NCBI GenBank assembly: GCA_934438035.1
Contig: CAKSBK010000003.1
Location: forward strand, 1 to 13,476
DNA length: 13,476 nucleotides
Direction of reading: 5' to 3'
Source of the DNA: an uncultured Christensenellaceae bacterium
GTDB taxonomy: Bacteria; Bacillota; Clostridia; Christensenellales; Christensenellaceae
Program-made: the position numbers and the translations under genes
Shown: in pieces, positions 7,687 to 13,268 of the stretch
Numbering within the stretch: position 1 is the stretch's first letter
Layout: every line of letters begins with the position of its first letter
The notes under the pieces: generated by a model
Told to the model about the DNA's origin: nothing
Seen by the model: the letters and a program-made list of their open reading frames with translations, nothing else
Databases searched by the model: none

Positions 7687-8367
7687 TTGAACGCAATTTT
7701 TGATCTGCTTAAGAATATTTTTGCATTGGCGGGTTTTTTAAACGACAAATCCTCGGGATTTCCGGAAAAGCTCTCCTTCGAAGAGGAACAAAGGCTTGTC
7801 TTGCTTCTTTCCGAGGGAAACGAAGAAGCAAAGCAAAAGCTCATAGAGCATAACGTAAGACTCTGCGCGCATATAGCAAAAAAGTACGCAAAAGGACGGG
7901 ATCTTGACGATTTTATATCAATAGGCACCATAGGGCTTATAAAGGGCGTAAACACGTTTGATACAAATAAGGGCAAACTCTCTTCTTACCTTGCAAAATG
8001 TGCGGAAAATGAAATATTGATGTACCTTAGAGCTTCAAAAAAGCAGGAAGCGGAAATCTCTCTTTACGAGGCTTTGGGAGAAGATAAAGACGGAAACTCC
8101 GTTTCCTACAGCGATATTCTTCCTTCGGCAGAGCTTTTAACCGAAGACAGCGTTACTATGCGCATGCTCTTCGAAAAACTTGAAAGCGTAATGGACGAAG
8201 TTTTAAGCGAACGGGAAAAAATAATAATAACATATCGATACGGACTTTCCGGACGCGACCCTCTGCCCCAACGGGCAATTGCGAAAAAATTGGGAATATC
8301 TCGCTCATATATTTCAAGAATAGAAAAAAAAGCGCTTTTAAAGCTTAAAGACGCAATGGAAAAATAG
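7687..8367 (+). CDS. sigK: RNA polymerase sporulation sigma factor SigK (pro-sigma-K)
   Basis: This sigma-70 family factor directs late mother-cell transcription during sporulation. It is 226 residues, close to the usual pro-SigK length. The first ~20 residues are hydrophobic (IFDLLKNIFALAGFL), as in the pro-sequence removed by SpoIVFB. Region 2 carries LIEHNVRLCAHIAKKY and DFISIGTIGLIKGV (about 58-95). Region 4 ends with the helix-turn-helix QRAIAKKLGISRSYISRIEK (about 198-217), close to the SigK/SigE signature. The start is TTG at 7687, set by GGGGGAGG at 7670-7677. The gene is intact, with no skin-like insertion as in Bacillus subtilis. SigE is the main alternative, but the overall layout and the short pro-region favour SigK. 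It is followed 56 nt later by an HD-domain gene with its own promoter. Confidence 0.87.
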   Translation: MNAIFDLLKNIFALAGFLNDKSSGFPEKLSFEEEQRLVLLLSEGNEEAKQKLIEHNVRLCAHIAKKYAKGRDLDDFISIGTIGLIKGVNTFDTNKGKLSSYLAKCAENEILMYLRASKKQEAEISLYEALGEDKDGNSVSYSDILPSAELLTEDSVTMRMLFEKLESVMDEVLSEREKIIITYRYGLSGRDPLPQRAIAKKLGISRSYISRIEKKALLKLKDAMEK

Positions 8368-8388
8368 CTGTTAAACCTCCTTTTCGTA

Positions 8389-8397
8389 TGATATAAT
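8389..8397 (+). promoter_or_regulatory. Extended -10 promoter of the HD-domain gene
   Basis: TGA-TATAAT (8389-8397) is an extended -10 element with a perfect -10 hexamer and no good -35 at the proper distance. Transcription would begin near 8404, just before the GGAGG (8411-8415) that serves the TTG start at 8424. Confidence 0.5.
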
Positions 8398-8423
8398 TAG
8401 TTTTAAAAAAGGAGGATAAACTC

Positions 8424-9026
8424 TTGCAGTATTCAATATTGGAAAGCTACAAAGAAAAATATATAGAGCTGTTAAAAAGCGTTAACAGGCCGGGAATTGA
8501 CGAGCTTACAAACTGGCTTGTAAACGAAACCGATTTTTTCACCGCACCTGCTTCCGCAAAAACTCACGGCGCTTACGAGGGCGGACTTCTTGTTCACAGC
8601 CTCTCAGTATATAACATTCTTAAAAATTTCTGCAAAAACATTCCCGACGCCAATGGAGAGTCAATTATAATCGCCGCGCTTCTTCATGACCTTTGCAAAG
8701 TCAACTTCTATGTTAAGGGCGTAAGAAACGTTAAAATTCCGGGAGAAAAGCGCTGGGAAGAGGTTGAAGTATACAACATAGACGATTCTCTTCCTTTGGG
8801 GCACGGTGAAAAATCCGTATATATGGCGATGAAATACATACGTCTTACCGACGAAGAGGCGCTTGCGATACGCTGGCATATGGGAGGCTATGACGATTCC
8901 GCAAGGGGCTACGCCGGCGGAATTTCACAAAGCTCCGCATATACAAAATATCCGCTTGCTGCGGCGCTCGCAATAGCGGATATGTATGACACTTATATTA
9001 TAGACCAAAGAAGCTCTAATCGCTGA
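8424..9026 (+). CDS. HD-domain phosphohydrolase family protein
   Basis: This 200-residue cytoplasmic protein carries an HD metal-dependent phosphohydrolase domain. The candidate metal ligands are H58 (LLVHSLSV), H88-D89 (LLHDLCK), H127 (LGHGEKS), H152 (RWHMGGY) and D186 (AIADMYD), a full H…HD…H…H…D set. The substrate is unknown; HD proteins of this size act on nucleotides or nucleic acid ends, and nothing here decides between them. The TTG start is supported by AAGGAGG ending at 8415, 8 nt upstream. Its own extended -10 promoter lies between it and sigK, though read-through from sigK is possible. Its 3' end overlaps the end of the oppositely oriented gene by 11 bp, with no terminator hairpin between them. 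Confidence 0.8.
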   Translation: MQYSILESYKEKYIELLKSVNRPGIDELTNWLVNETDFFTAPASAKTHGAYEGGLLVHSLSVYNILKNFCKNIPDANGESIIIAALLHDLCKVNFYVKGVRNVKIPGEKRWEEVEVYNIDDSLPLGHGEKSVYMAMKYIRLTDEEALAIRWHMGGYDDSARGYAGGISQSSAYTKYPLAAALAIADMYDTYIIDQRSSNR

Positions 9027-9426
9027 CAACCGCGTCTTTTAAACATCTTTTGCAGGGCGAAAGCCCCTTTTCAAGCGCAGCTTCAACGCTTACGCTCTCT
9101 GCGTTCTCGGGGTTCATTTTTCCGCAGTCGTTTTTAATATGAAATTTCTTGCCCGACTTTGTTATATAAACAAGGTCGGTCTTTTTTAATTCCGTAATAC
9201 CGGAAGAATCTTCGCCGTCCGAATTACCGTCGCCTCCTGTTAATTCTTTATCCGGCGAAGCGCTCTTTTGCGCGTCTTCTTCATCAGCTATGCCCACGGA
9301 ATATGCGCTTTTTTCTTCCGCCTTATAGCCTTTTTGCGCCTGCGCTTCAATATAGAGCCCAAAGCACATAACTATCGCAATGCATATCGACGTAAATAAA
9401 AATACCTGTGAATTTTTATTTTTCAT
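9016..9426 (-). CDS. Secreted or membrane-anchored protein with a C-terminal His/Cys motif, partner of an ECF sigma factor
   Basis: This 136-residue protein has a basic N-terminus, a hydrophobic segment (residues 8-26) and a possible signal-peptidase site AQA (28-30), so it is exported or anchored with its bulk outside. Residues 32-82 are acidic, Gly/Ser-rich and likely disordered. Residues 86-131 hold VYITKSGKKFHIKNDC…GLSPCKRC, with H96, C101, C125 and C128 placed as possible metal ligands; similar modules occur at the ends of secreted nuclease- and ComEC-like proteins. Its ATG overlaps the stop of the sigma factor gene (TAATG), so the two are translationally coupled. Only about seven residues would stay in the cytoplasm, so it does not look like a classical anti-sigma factor. 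Function unknown. Confidence 0.75.
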   Translation of the reverse strand: MKNKNSQVFLFTSICIAIVMCFGLYIEAQAQKGYKAEEKSAYSVGIADEEDAQKSASPDKELTGGDGNSDGEDSSGITELKKTDLVYITKSGKKFHIKNDCGKMNPENAESVSVEAALEKGLSPCKRCLKDAVVSD

Positions 9427-9974
9427 TATTCTTCCCCCGATTTATAAAGAATCCGTCTTAAGCATTCTCTTCCCCGCGAAACTCTTGACTTCACGGTCCC
9501 TTTCGGAACGCCTGTAATTTCGGAAATTTCCTCGTAAGAATACCCGTCGATATCTCTTAAAACAACCGCTGTTTTATATTCCTCTTTAAGGCTGTCTACG
9601 GCGCGCAAAAGCTCGCGTTTTGTTTCGTTTTTTTCTGCGGCAATATCGGGTCCGTCCTTATTTTCCAAGTAAGCGCTTATAAGGCTTTCGGATTCGTAAA
9701 TGTCTATATATTCTTTTCGCTTCCTTACGATATCTATCGCGGCGTTATACGCTATTCTGTAAATCCAAGTTGCAAGACTGCTTTTGAAATTGAATTTCTT
9801 TAAATTGAAATATATTTTTATGAGCGTTTCCTGGGAAGCGTCAAAGGCGTCGTGTTCGTTTTTTGTTATTCTAAGACATACGGAATATATCTTATCCCGA
9901 TATTCCAAAGCTATTTTATTAAACGCCTTGTCTTCACCCTTTGCGGCGCGCTTTATTATAACTTCGTCTATCAT
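9426..9974 (-). CDS. ECF (RpoE-like) RNA polymerase sigma factor
   Basis: This 182-residue sigma factor has the two ECF domains. Region 2 spans about residues 10-88, with DAFDASQETLIKIYFNL and the -10 recognition stretch SSLATWIYRIAYNAAIDIVRK. Region 4 spans about 120-178, with VVLRDIDGYSYEEISEITGV and PKGTVKSRVSRGRECLRR forming the helix-turn-helix. ECF factors normally respond to cell-envelope or extracellular signals and are held by a co-transcribed partner; here the downstream gene overlaps the stop codon (TAATG). The ATG is preceded by a GGGGGAG sequence (complement of 9981-9986 region). The specific family and target genes cannot be told from the sequence. Confidence 0.93.
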   Translation of the reverse strand: MIDEVIIKRAAKGEDKAFNKIALEYRDKIYSVCLRITKNEHDAFDASQETLIKIYFNLKKFNFKSSLATWIYRIAYNAAIDIVRKRKEYIDIYESESLISAYLENKDGPDIAAEKNETKRELLRAVDSLKEEYKTAVVLRDIDGYSYEEISEITGVPKGTVKSRVSRGRECLRRILYKSGEE

Positions 9975-9995
9975 TTGCTCTCCCCCGATAAATTC

Positions 9996-10023
9996 ATTAT
10001 ATCAAAAATGCGCAATATATCAA
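9996..10023 (-). promoter_or_regulatory. Promoter of the ECF sigma operon
   Basis: On the minus strand TATAAT (9996-10001), extended by TGA, lies 16 bp after TTGATA (10018-10023). A short leader with GGGGGAG follows before the ATG at 9974. An additional ECF-type promoter (GGCAAC, 16 bp, CGCATT) may overlap it, which would permit autoregulation, but this is weak. Confidence 0.55.
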
Positions 10024-10028
10024 TATAC

Positions 10029-10047
10029 GTTGCCATTTAACGGCAAC
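10029..10047. repeat. Inverted repeat GTTGCC-N7-GGCAAC upstream of the ECF operon
   Basis: GTTGCC (10029-10034) and GGCAAC (10042-10047) are perfect complements around 7 bp. The repeat lies 5 bp upstream of the ECF operon -35 and 18 bp from the -35 of the divergent tRNA-Leu gene, an operator-like position. Confidence 0.45.
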
Positions 10048-10065
10048 AAACTTCTTTTCATATAC

Positions 10066-10094
10066 TTGACAATTCTTTTTGTAAATGATATAGT
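10066..10094 (+). promoter_or_regulatory. tRNA-Leu promoter
   Basis: A perfect -35 TTGACA (10066-10071) is separated by 17 bp from TATAGT (10089-10094), itself extended by TGA. Transcription would begin near 10101, three nucleotides before the mature tRNA. Confidence 0.85.
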
Positions 10095-10103
10095 TTTTTT
10101 ATT

Positions 10104-10190
10104 GCCGGTGTGTTGGAATTGGCAGACGAGACGGACTCAAAATCCGTTGGTGGCAACACCGTGTGGGTTCGACCCCCACCACCGGCACCA
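10104..10190 (+). tRNA. tRNA-Leu(CAA)
   Basis: An 87-nt class II tRNA. The acceptor stem GCCGGTG pairs with CACCGGC, the anticodon stem ACGGA/TCCGT holds loop CTCAAAA with anticodon CAA (reads UUG), and a long variable arm (GGTGGCAACACC region) marks leucine. The T arm is GTGGGTTCGACCCCCAC, the discriminator is A, and CCA is encoded. It has its own promoter and terminator, so it is a single-gene unit. A perfect 14-nt palindrome (GCCGCAGCTGCGGC, 10191-10204) abuts the CCA end and probably forms a trailer hairpin. Confidence 0.97.
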
Positions 10191-10213
10191 GCCGCAGCTG
10201 CGGCTTAAACAAT

Positions 10214-10243
10214 CGCTTTTCGCTTTTGCGGAAGGCGTTTTTT
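10214..10243 (+). terminator. tRNA-Leu terminator
   Basis: CGCTTTTCGC (10214-10223) pairs throughout, with two G-U pairs, with GCGGAAGGCG (10228-10237) around a TTTT loop and runs into TTTTTT. Confidence 0.8.
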
Positions 10244-10632
10244 ATATCTCTTTATTTAAACTTTAAGGCTGCGGAATATCTCTTTCGTCTAAGCTAAAAA
10301 AAATAAAAGCGCCGTGCGATATGCGGCGCTTTTTCGTCATTGTTTAAGACGTCCTTCGTCTCGTTATTTTTAAACGAGTGAATCATCATTCAAAAAAATC
10401 TCCCGTCGTCTCGCTCTGCGCAAATTAAAATTACAATAAGAAATATGCCCGAGAAAAAACACGGCTCTCAGCAATTCGGGTGAGTTTCAATCACTTCTCC
10501 GTACACGTTTTGCACACTATTTTTTTTAAAAAATGTTTTTTATGCCTAAACTTTTTGAAAATCATATAAAAAAACGTCTTTAAACAGCTTTTTTAAACAT
10601 ATACGAATTTAAAAAAACTACTAAAAACTTTT
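10244..10632. other. Gene-free stretch between two tRNA genes
   Basis: I see no credible protein-coding gene here. It contains a two-way terminator-like hairpin (10305-10334), small hairpins (CTCGTT/AACGAG at 10360-10378; CCCGA/TCGGG at 10448-10480) and long A/T tracts (10518-10625). There is no RNA family I recognise and no good promoter facing into it, so an unidentified small RNA is possible but unsupported. Confidence 0.4.
10305..10334. terminator. Terminator-like hairpin in the tRNA spacer
   Basis: AGCGCCG (10308-10314) pairs perfectly with CGGCGCT (10324-10330) around a 9-nt loop, with an A-rich tract on the left and TTTTT on the right. It may be a second stop for tRNA-Leu read-through or a stop for minus-strand transcription beyond tRNA-Val. 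Confidence 0.65.
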
Positions 10633-10708
10633 TGGTGGAGACTGCCGGGCTCGAACCGGCGACCTTTCGCGTGTGAGGCGAATGCTCTCCCGGCTGAGCT
10701 AAGCCTCC
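10633..10708 (-). tRNA. tRNA-Val(CAC)
   Basis: A 76-nt tRNA on the minus strand. The acceptor GGAGGCT pairs with AGTCTCC (one G-U pair), the D arm is GCTC-AGCCGGGA-GAGC, the anticodon stem TTCGC/GCGAA holds loop CTCACAC with anticodon CAC (reads GUG), and the T arm has GGTTCGAGCC. The discriminator is A and CCA is encoded. The gene has its own promoter, placed just after the stop codon of the MGMT-family gene. No strong terminator hairpin follows; only A/T tracts. Confidence 0.96.
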
Positions 10709-10718
10709 GTCTGGAATA

Positions 10719-10747
10719 ATTATATCACTATAAAAAAGCATGTGCAA
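10719..10747 (-). promoter_or_regulatory. tRNA-Val promoter
   Basis: On the minus strand TTGCAC (10742-10747) is separated by 17 bp from TATAAT (10719-10724), extended by TGA. The -35 lies 6 bp past the stop codon of the upstream MGMT-family gene. Confidence 0.8.
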
Positions 10748-10753
10748 CATCAT

Positions 10754-11062
10754 TTACATTTCCCACAAAAAACGCTTAATATCGACGCAGCCGTTTTCCT
10801 TAAAAGCCACGCCTTCCCTTTCAAGAAGCTCTCTTTGCTCCAAAAACCCCGGGGCGGTTCTTCCCATATGATTAACCACCCTGTGGCAGGGAAATTCTCC
10901 GAAATACTCCGCCGCGGAGAGCACCTTTCCCACAAGCCTTGCGTTTTTGGGCCTGCCTACGAGCCTTGCTATCTGCCCGTATGTCGCAACTCTTCCCTCG
11001 GGTATTTCCTCTGTCGCGCACAATATTTCGTAAATAAGCTCCTCATTTAAAACTCTGTTCAT
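10754..11062 (-). CDS. MGMT-family methylated-DNA-cysteine methyltransferase-like protein
   Basis: This 102-residue protein is the DNA-binding/active-site domain of the O6-alkylguanine-DNA alkyltransferase family, of the short stand-alone type. The sequence IPEGRVATYGQIARLVG marks the winged helix, and FPCHRVVNHMG contains the active-site motif PCHR with the acceptor cysteine present. Alkyltransferase-like proteins that lack activity usually have Trp there, so repair activity is possible. The larger frame begins at 11164, but that start lies upstream of the predicted transcription start (about 11099); the ATG at 11062 follows AAAAGGGA and begins at the normal family boundary, so I prefer it. 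It lacks the N-terminal domain of long Ogt/Ada proteins. Whether it repairs or only senses alkylated DNA is not decidable here. Confidence 0.85.
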   Translation of the reverse strand: MNRVLNEELIYEILCATEEIPEGRVATYGQIARLVGRPKNARLVGKVLSAAEYFGEFPCHRVVNHMGRTAPGFLEQRELLEREGVAFKENGCVDIKRFLWEM

Positions 11063-11105
11063 AGTCCCTTTTAAACCGTTATACATCAGATATTCGATAT
11101 TTAAT

Positions 11106-11134
11106 ATTATAAGCGGTTTTTTAATACTTGTCAT
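11106..11134 (-). promoter_or_regulatory. Promoter of the MGMT-family gene
   Basis: On the minus strand ATGACA (11129-11134) is separated by 17 bp from TATAAT (11106-11111), giving a start near 11099. This supports translation from the ATG at 11062 rather than from 11164. Confidence 0.7.
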
Positions 11135-11270
11135 TAAATATTGACTGATAAAACTCGATAACATATAATATTACTGACATTTTTTCATTTCGCCTATATT
11201 TTGATTTTGGTCGCGCTTTATTTGTATTGAATTTTATTTTTCTATAAATCACACAAGAAAGGAAATTTCA

Positions 11271-13046
11271 ATGAACACTAAAAAACGCATTATTTGTATG
11301 CTTATTGCTGTTTTTACATTGGTTTTTGCATTTGAAACCGTCGGCTTTGCCGAGGCTGCCGCTCCCGCCACGGCTTGGCGCGATTATGCTTCGGACAGCT
11401 TTGCTTCCGGAACCGGCTCCAAAGACGACCCTTACATAATAGAAACGGCAGGGCAGTTAGCCAAACTCTCTAAAGACGCAAGCGCAAGAATTTCTCATTC
11501 GGGCGAATACTTTAAGCTCGCCAACGATATAGACTTAAGCGCACACCGCTGGAACCCCATCGGAAATTATAAATGGACAACCTCCGGCTCAGTGAATTCT
11601 CTTCCCTTCTCCGGTTTTCTTGACGGAAACGGAAAAACGATAACCGGTCTTATCGTAGACGAAACCACGGATAAAAATTCCGCCGGACTTTTCGGCTATA
11701 TTTCGCACACCTCTAACAAAACCGCCGATGTCGGCGTCAAAAATTTAACCGTTTCAAACGCGAGCATAACCGCTACAGACGAAGGTCTTAATATGTATAA
11801 CGCCGCAATTCTTGTCGCTTTTACAATGACAAACGACGGATATACGATAATTCTTGACAATGTAACCGTTTCCGGAAGCGTATCCGCTCCCGAGGCGCTT
11901 TGGTCAGAAGGCTGCGCGGGCGGTCTTGTAGCTAACGGCACAAGGCTCACCGTGACAAACTGCAAAGCGGAAAACGTCAGCATTACTAACTTCTCAAACT
12001 GCGGCTTAATAGCAGGCATGGACGGCGGCAGCACCTATAAAAACTGCAGCGCTTCCGGCAAGATTAACGGGCTTTGGGGAGTAGGCGGCTTCGTAGGCTA
12101 CTCAACCTCCTCAGCGTATATGGATCCCGCAACTCAAACAAAATATGAAAGCTGCATTGCGGACGTCGAAGTAACGGCGGATAACTGGAACGCGGGCGGT
12201 TTTGCAGGTTTTGCGGAATACGGCGATTTTAAAAACTGCGCCGCTTTAGGAGACGTTACAAGCACGGTTGACGCCTTTGAGCCCAAGGTCGGCGGCTTTA
12301 TAGGCTCCACCTTTGACGCTGACGTTTCAAATTGCCACGCCGAAAATAAGGTAACCTCCGCTTCAACGGACTATAACGCAGGCGGCTTTATAGGCAAATA
12401 TGCCGCAGGAGAAATTAAAGATTCCAGCTTCAGCACCGAAAACAACCCCGGGCTTAACGCCGTAGGCGAAGAAGAAAACGAATTTACCGGCAATATTGAA
12501 GCCAACTCCACCTCCGGCGTATTATCCAACATCTGCGAAGATATTTACGGCGGACATAACTATAGCGATGATTTCACTACGGACGTTGAAGCAACCTGCT
12601 CTAAAACAGGCAGCCGTTCAAGACATTGCCTGCGCTGCGACGATAAAACAGACGTCGAAGATATACCCATGAAGGATCATGAGTGGGATTCCGACTTCAC
12701 CGTCGATAAAGAAGCGACCTGCACCGAAAACGGCTTTAAATCCATTCACTGCAAAAACTGCGACGCTACAAAAGACGTTACCAAAACAGAACTTAAAGAG
12801 CATGACTTTAAGTGGATAATCGATAAAGAAGCAACCGCAACCGAGGCGGGCAGCAAGCATGAAGAGTGCGCGGTATGCGGCTTTAAAAAGGAAGCGACTG
12901 TTATTCCCGCAACCGGCTCAAACACCGCAGGCAATATTAAAACGGGCGACAGCTCAAACGCTTTACCCTATATACTCGTCATTGCGGCAGTTTCCGCTCT
13001 TGTTATTGCAGGCGCAATAATGTTAAAGAGAAAAAAGGAAAACTGA
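11271..13046 (+). CDS. Secreted, anchored surface protein with GLUG-type repeats and C-terminal Cys-rich repeats
   Basis: This 591-residue protein is exported: the first ~30 residues form a signal peptide (hydrophobic core ICMLIAVFTLVFAF, cleavage near AEA-A). Residues about 48-140 follow the pattern GTGSKDDPYII…LANDIDLS…FSGFLDGNGKTI common at the start of GLUG surface proteins. GLUG-like motifs GGFxG recur at about 272, 309, 341 and 371. Three ~41-residue repeats begin at H429, H470 and H511, with pattern DKEATC…HCxxC; the third has Ala in place of the first Cys. The tail has NIKTGD (about 555-560), a hydrophobic span (565-586) and KRKK, like a degenerate sortase-type or transmembrane anchor. 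Adhesion or host-surface contact is plausible but unproven. AAAGGA (11258-11263) precedes the ATG. A terminator follows; no clean promoter was found. Confidence 0.85.
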   Translation: MNTKKRIICMLIAVFTLVFAFETVGFAEAAAPATAWRDYASDSFASGTGSKDDPYIIETAGQLAKLSKDASARISHSGEYFKLANDIDLSAHRWNPIGNYKWTTSGSVNSLPFSGFLDGNGKTITGLIVDETTDKNSAGLFGYISHTSNKTADVGVKNLTVSNASITATDEGLNMYNAAILVAFTMTNDGYTIILDNVTVSGSVSAPEALWSEGCAGGLVANGTRLTVTNCKAENVSITNFSNCGLIAGMDGGSTYKNCSASGKINGLWGVGGFVGYSTSSAYMDPATQTKYESCIADVEVTADNWNAGGFAGFAEYGDFKNCAALGDVTSTVDAFEPKVGGFIGSTFDADVSNCHAENKVTSASTDYNAGGFIGKYAAGEIKDSSFSTENNPGLNAVGEEENEFTGNIEANSTSGVLSNICEDIYGGHNYSDDFTTDVEATCSKTGSRSRHCLRCDDKTDVEDIPMKDHEWDSDFTVDKEATCTENGFKSIHCKNCDATKDVTKTELKEHDFKWIIDKEATATEAGSKHEECAVCGFKKEATVIPATGSNTAGNIKTGDSSNALPYILVIAAVSALVIAGAIMLKRKKEN

Positions 13047-13063
13047 TTTAACCCTTTCTTATA

Positions 13064-13099
13064 AACGCCCCGCGCATTTAAGCCGCGGCGGCGTTTTTT
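13064..13099 (+). terminator. Terminator of the surface protein gene
   Basis: AACGCC (13064-13069) pairs with GGCGTT (13090-13095), extended inward by CCGCG/CGCGG with one bulged base, and runs into TTTTTT. Confidence 0.85.
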
Positions 13100-13136
13100 A
13101 TTATAATTAAAAATCGGCAAAACCGGCGCTTTATTG

Positions 13137-13166
13137 TTGACAAGCAACGAATAATAATGCTATACT
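13137..13166 (+). promoter_or_regulatory. Promoter of the DtxR-family regulator
   Basis: A perfect -35 TTGACA (13137-13142), an 18-bp spacer and -10 TATACT (13161-13166) extended by TGC. Transcription would begin near 13173, immediately before the first inverted repeat. Confidence 0.8.
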
Positions 13167-13174
13167 CTTTATGA

Positions 13175-13190
13175 GTTAGCCATAGCTAAC
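13175..13190. promoter_or_regulatory. Operator 1: GTTAGC-N4-GCTAAC
   Basis: A perfect 6-4-6 inverted repeat (13175-13180 and 13185-13190) at about +2 to +17 of the predicted transcript. Shape and half-sites fit a DtxR-type dimer site, and the gene downstream encodes a DtxR-family protein, so autoregulation is likely. Confidence 0.65.
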
Positions 13191-13191
13191 C

Positions 13192-13215
13192 ATTGCGCTT
13201 GGCGCAATAATTTTT
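13192..13215 (+). terminator. Terminator-like hairpin in the regulator leader
   Basis: ATTGCGC (13192-13198), loop TTG, GCGCAAT (13202-13208), then AA and TTTTT. It lies inside the 5' leader between the two operators and could act as an attenuator. Confidence 0.45.
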
Positions 13216-13223
13216 ATATCTTC

Positions 13224-13239
13224 GTTAGCATAGACTAAC
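13224..13239. promoter_or_regulatory. Operator 2: GTTAGC-N4-ACTAAC
   Basis: A second 6-4-6 inverted repeat with one mismatch, 49 bp downstream (centre to centre) of operator 1 and of the same half-site sequence. The repeat of the same motif makes chance unlikely. Confidence 0.6.
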
Positions 13240-13268
13240 CAAATTGCATTAATAAGGAGATCTTCACC

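Noticed and set aside
10191..10204. Perfect 14-nt palindrome abutting tRNA-Leu considered as an integration site
   Set aside because: No integrase, no duplicated tRNA end and no island follow; a trailer hairpin is the simpler explanation.
9784..10266. Plus-strand open frame of about 160 codons
   Set aside because: It is antisense to the ECF sigma gene and runs through tRNA-Leu and its promoter; no ribosome binding site and no family resemblance.
10379..10392. TGAAT-CATC-ATTCA hairpin next to a run of A
   Set aside because: Short, AT-rich and the T-run would precede the stem on the minus strand, so it is not a terminator; likely chance.
10742..11050. Plus-strand open frame of about 102 codons
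   Set aside because: It is the mirror of the MGMT-family gene, whose protein motifs are clear; no start signals of its own.
11063..11164. N-terminal extension of the MGMT-family protein to the ATG at 11164
   Set aside because: It would cross the predicted promoter (11106-11134), has no Shine-Dalgarno sequence, and adds residues foreign to the family.
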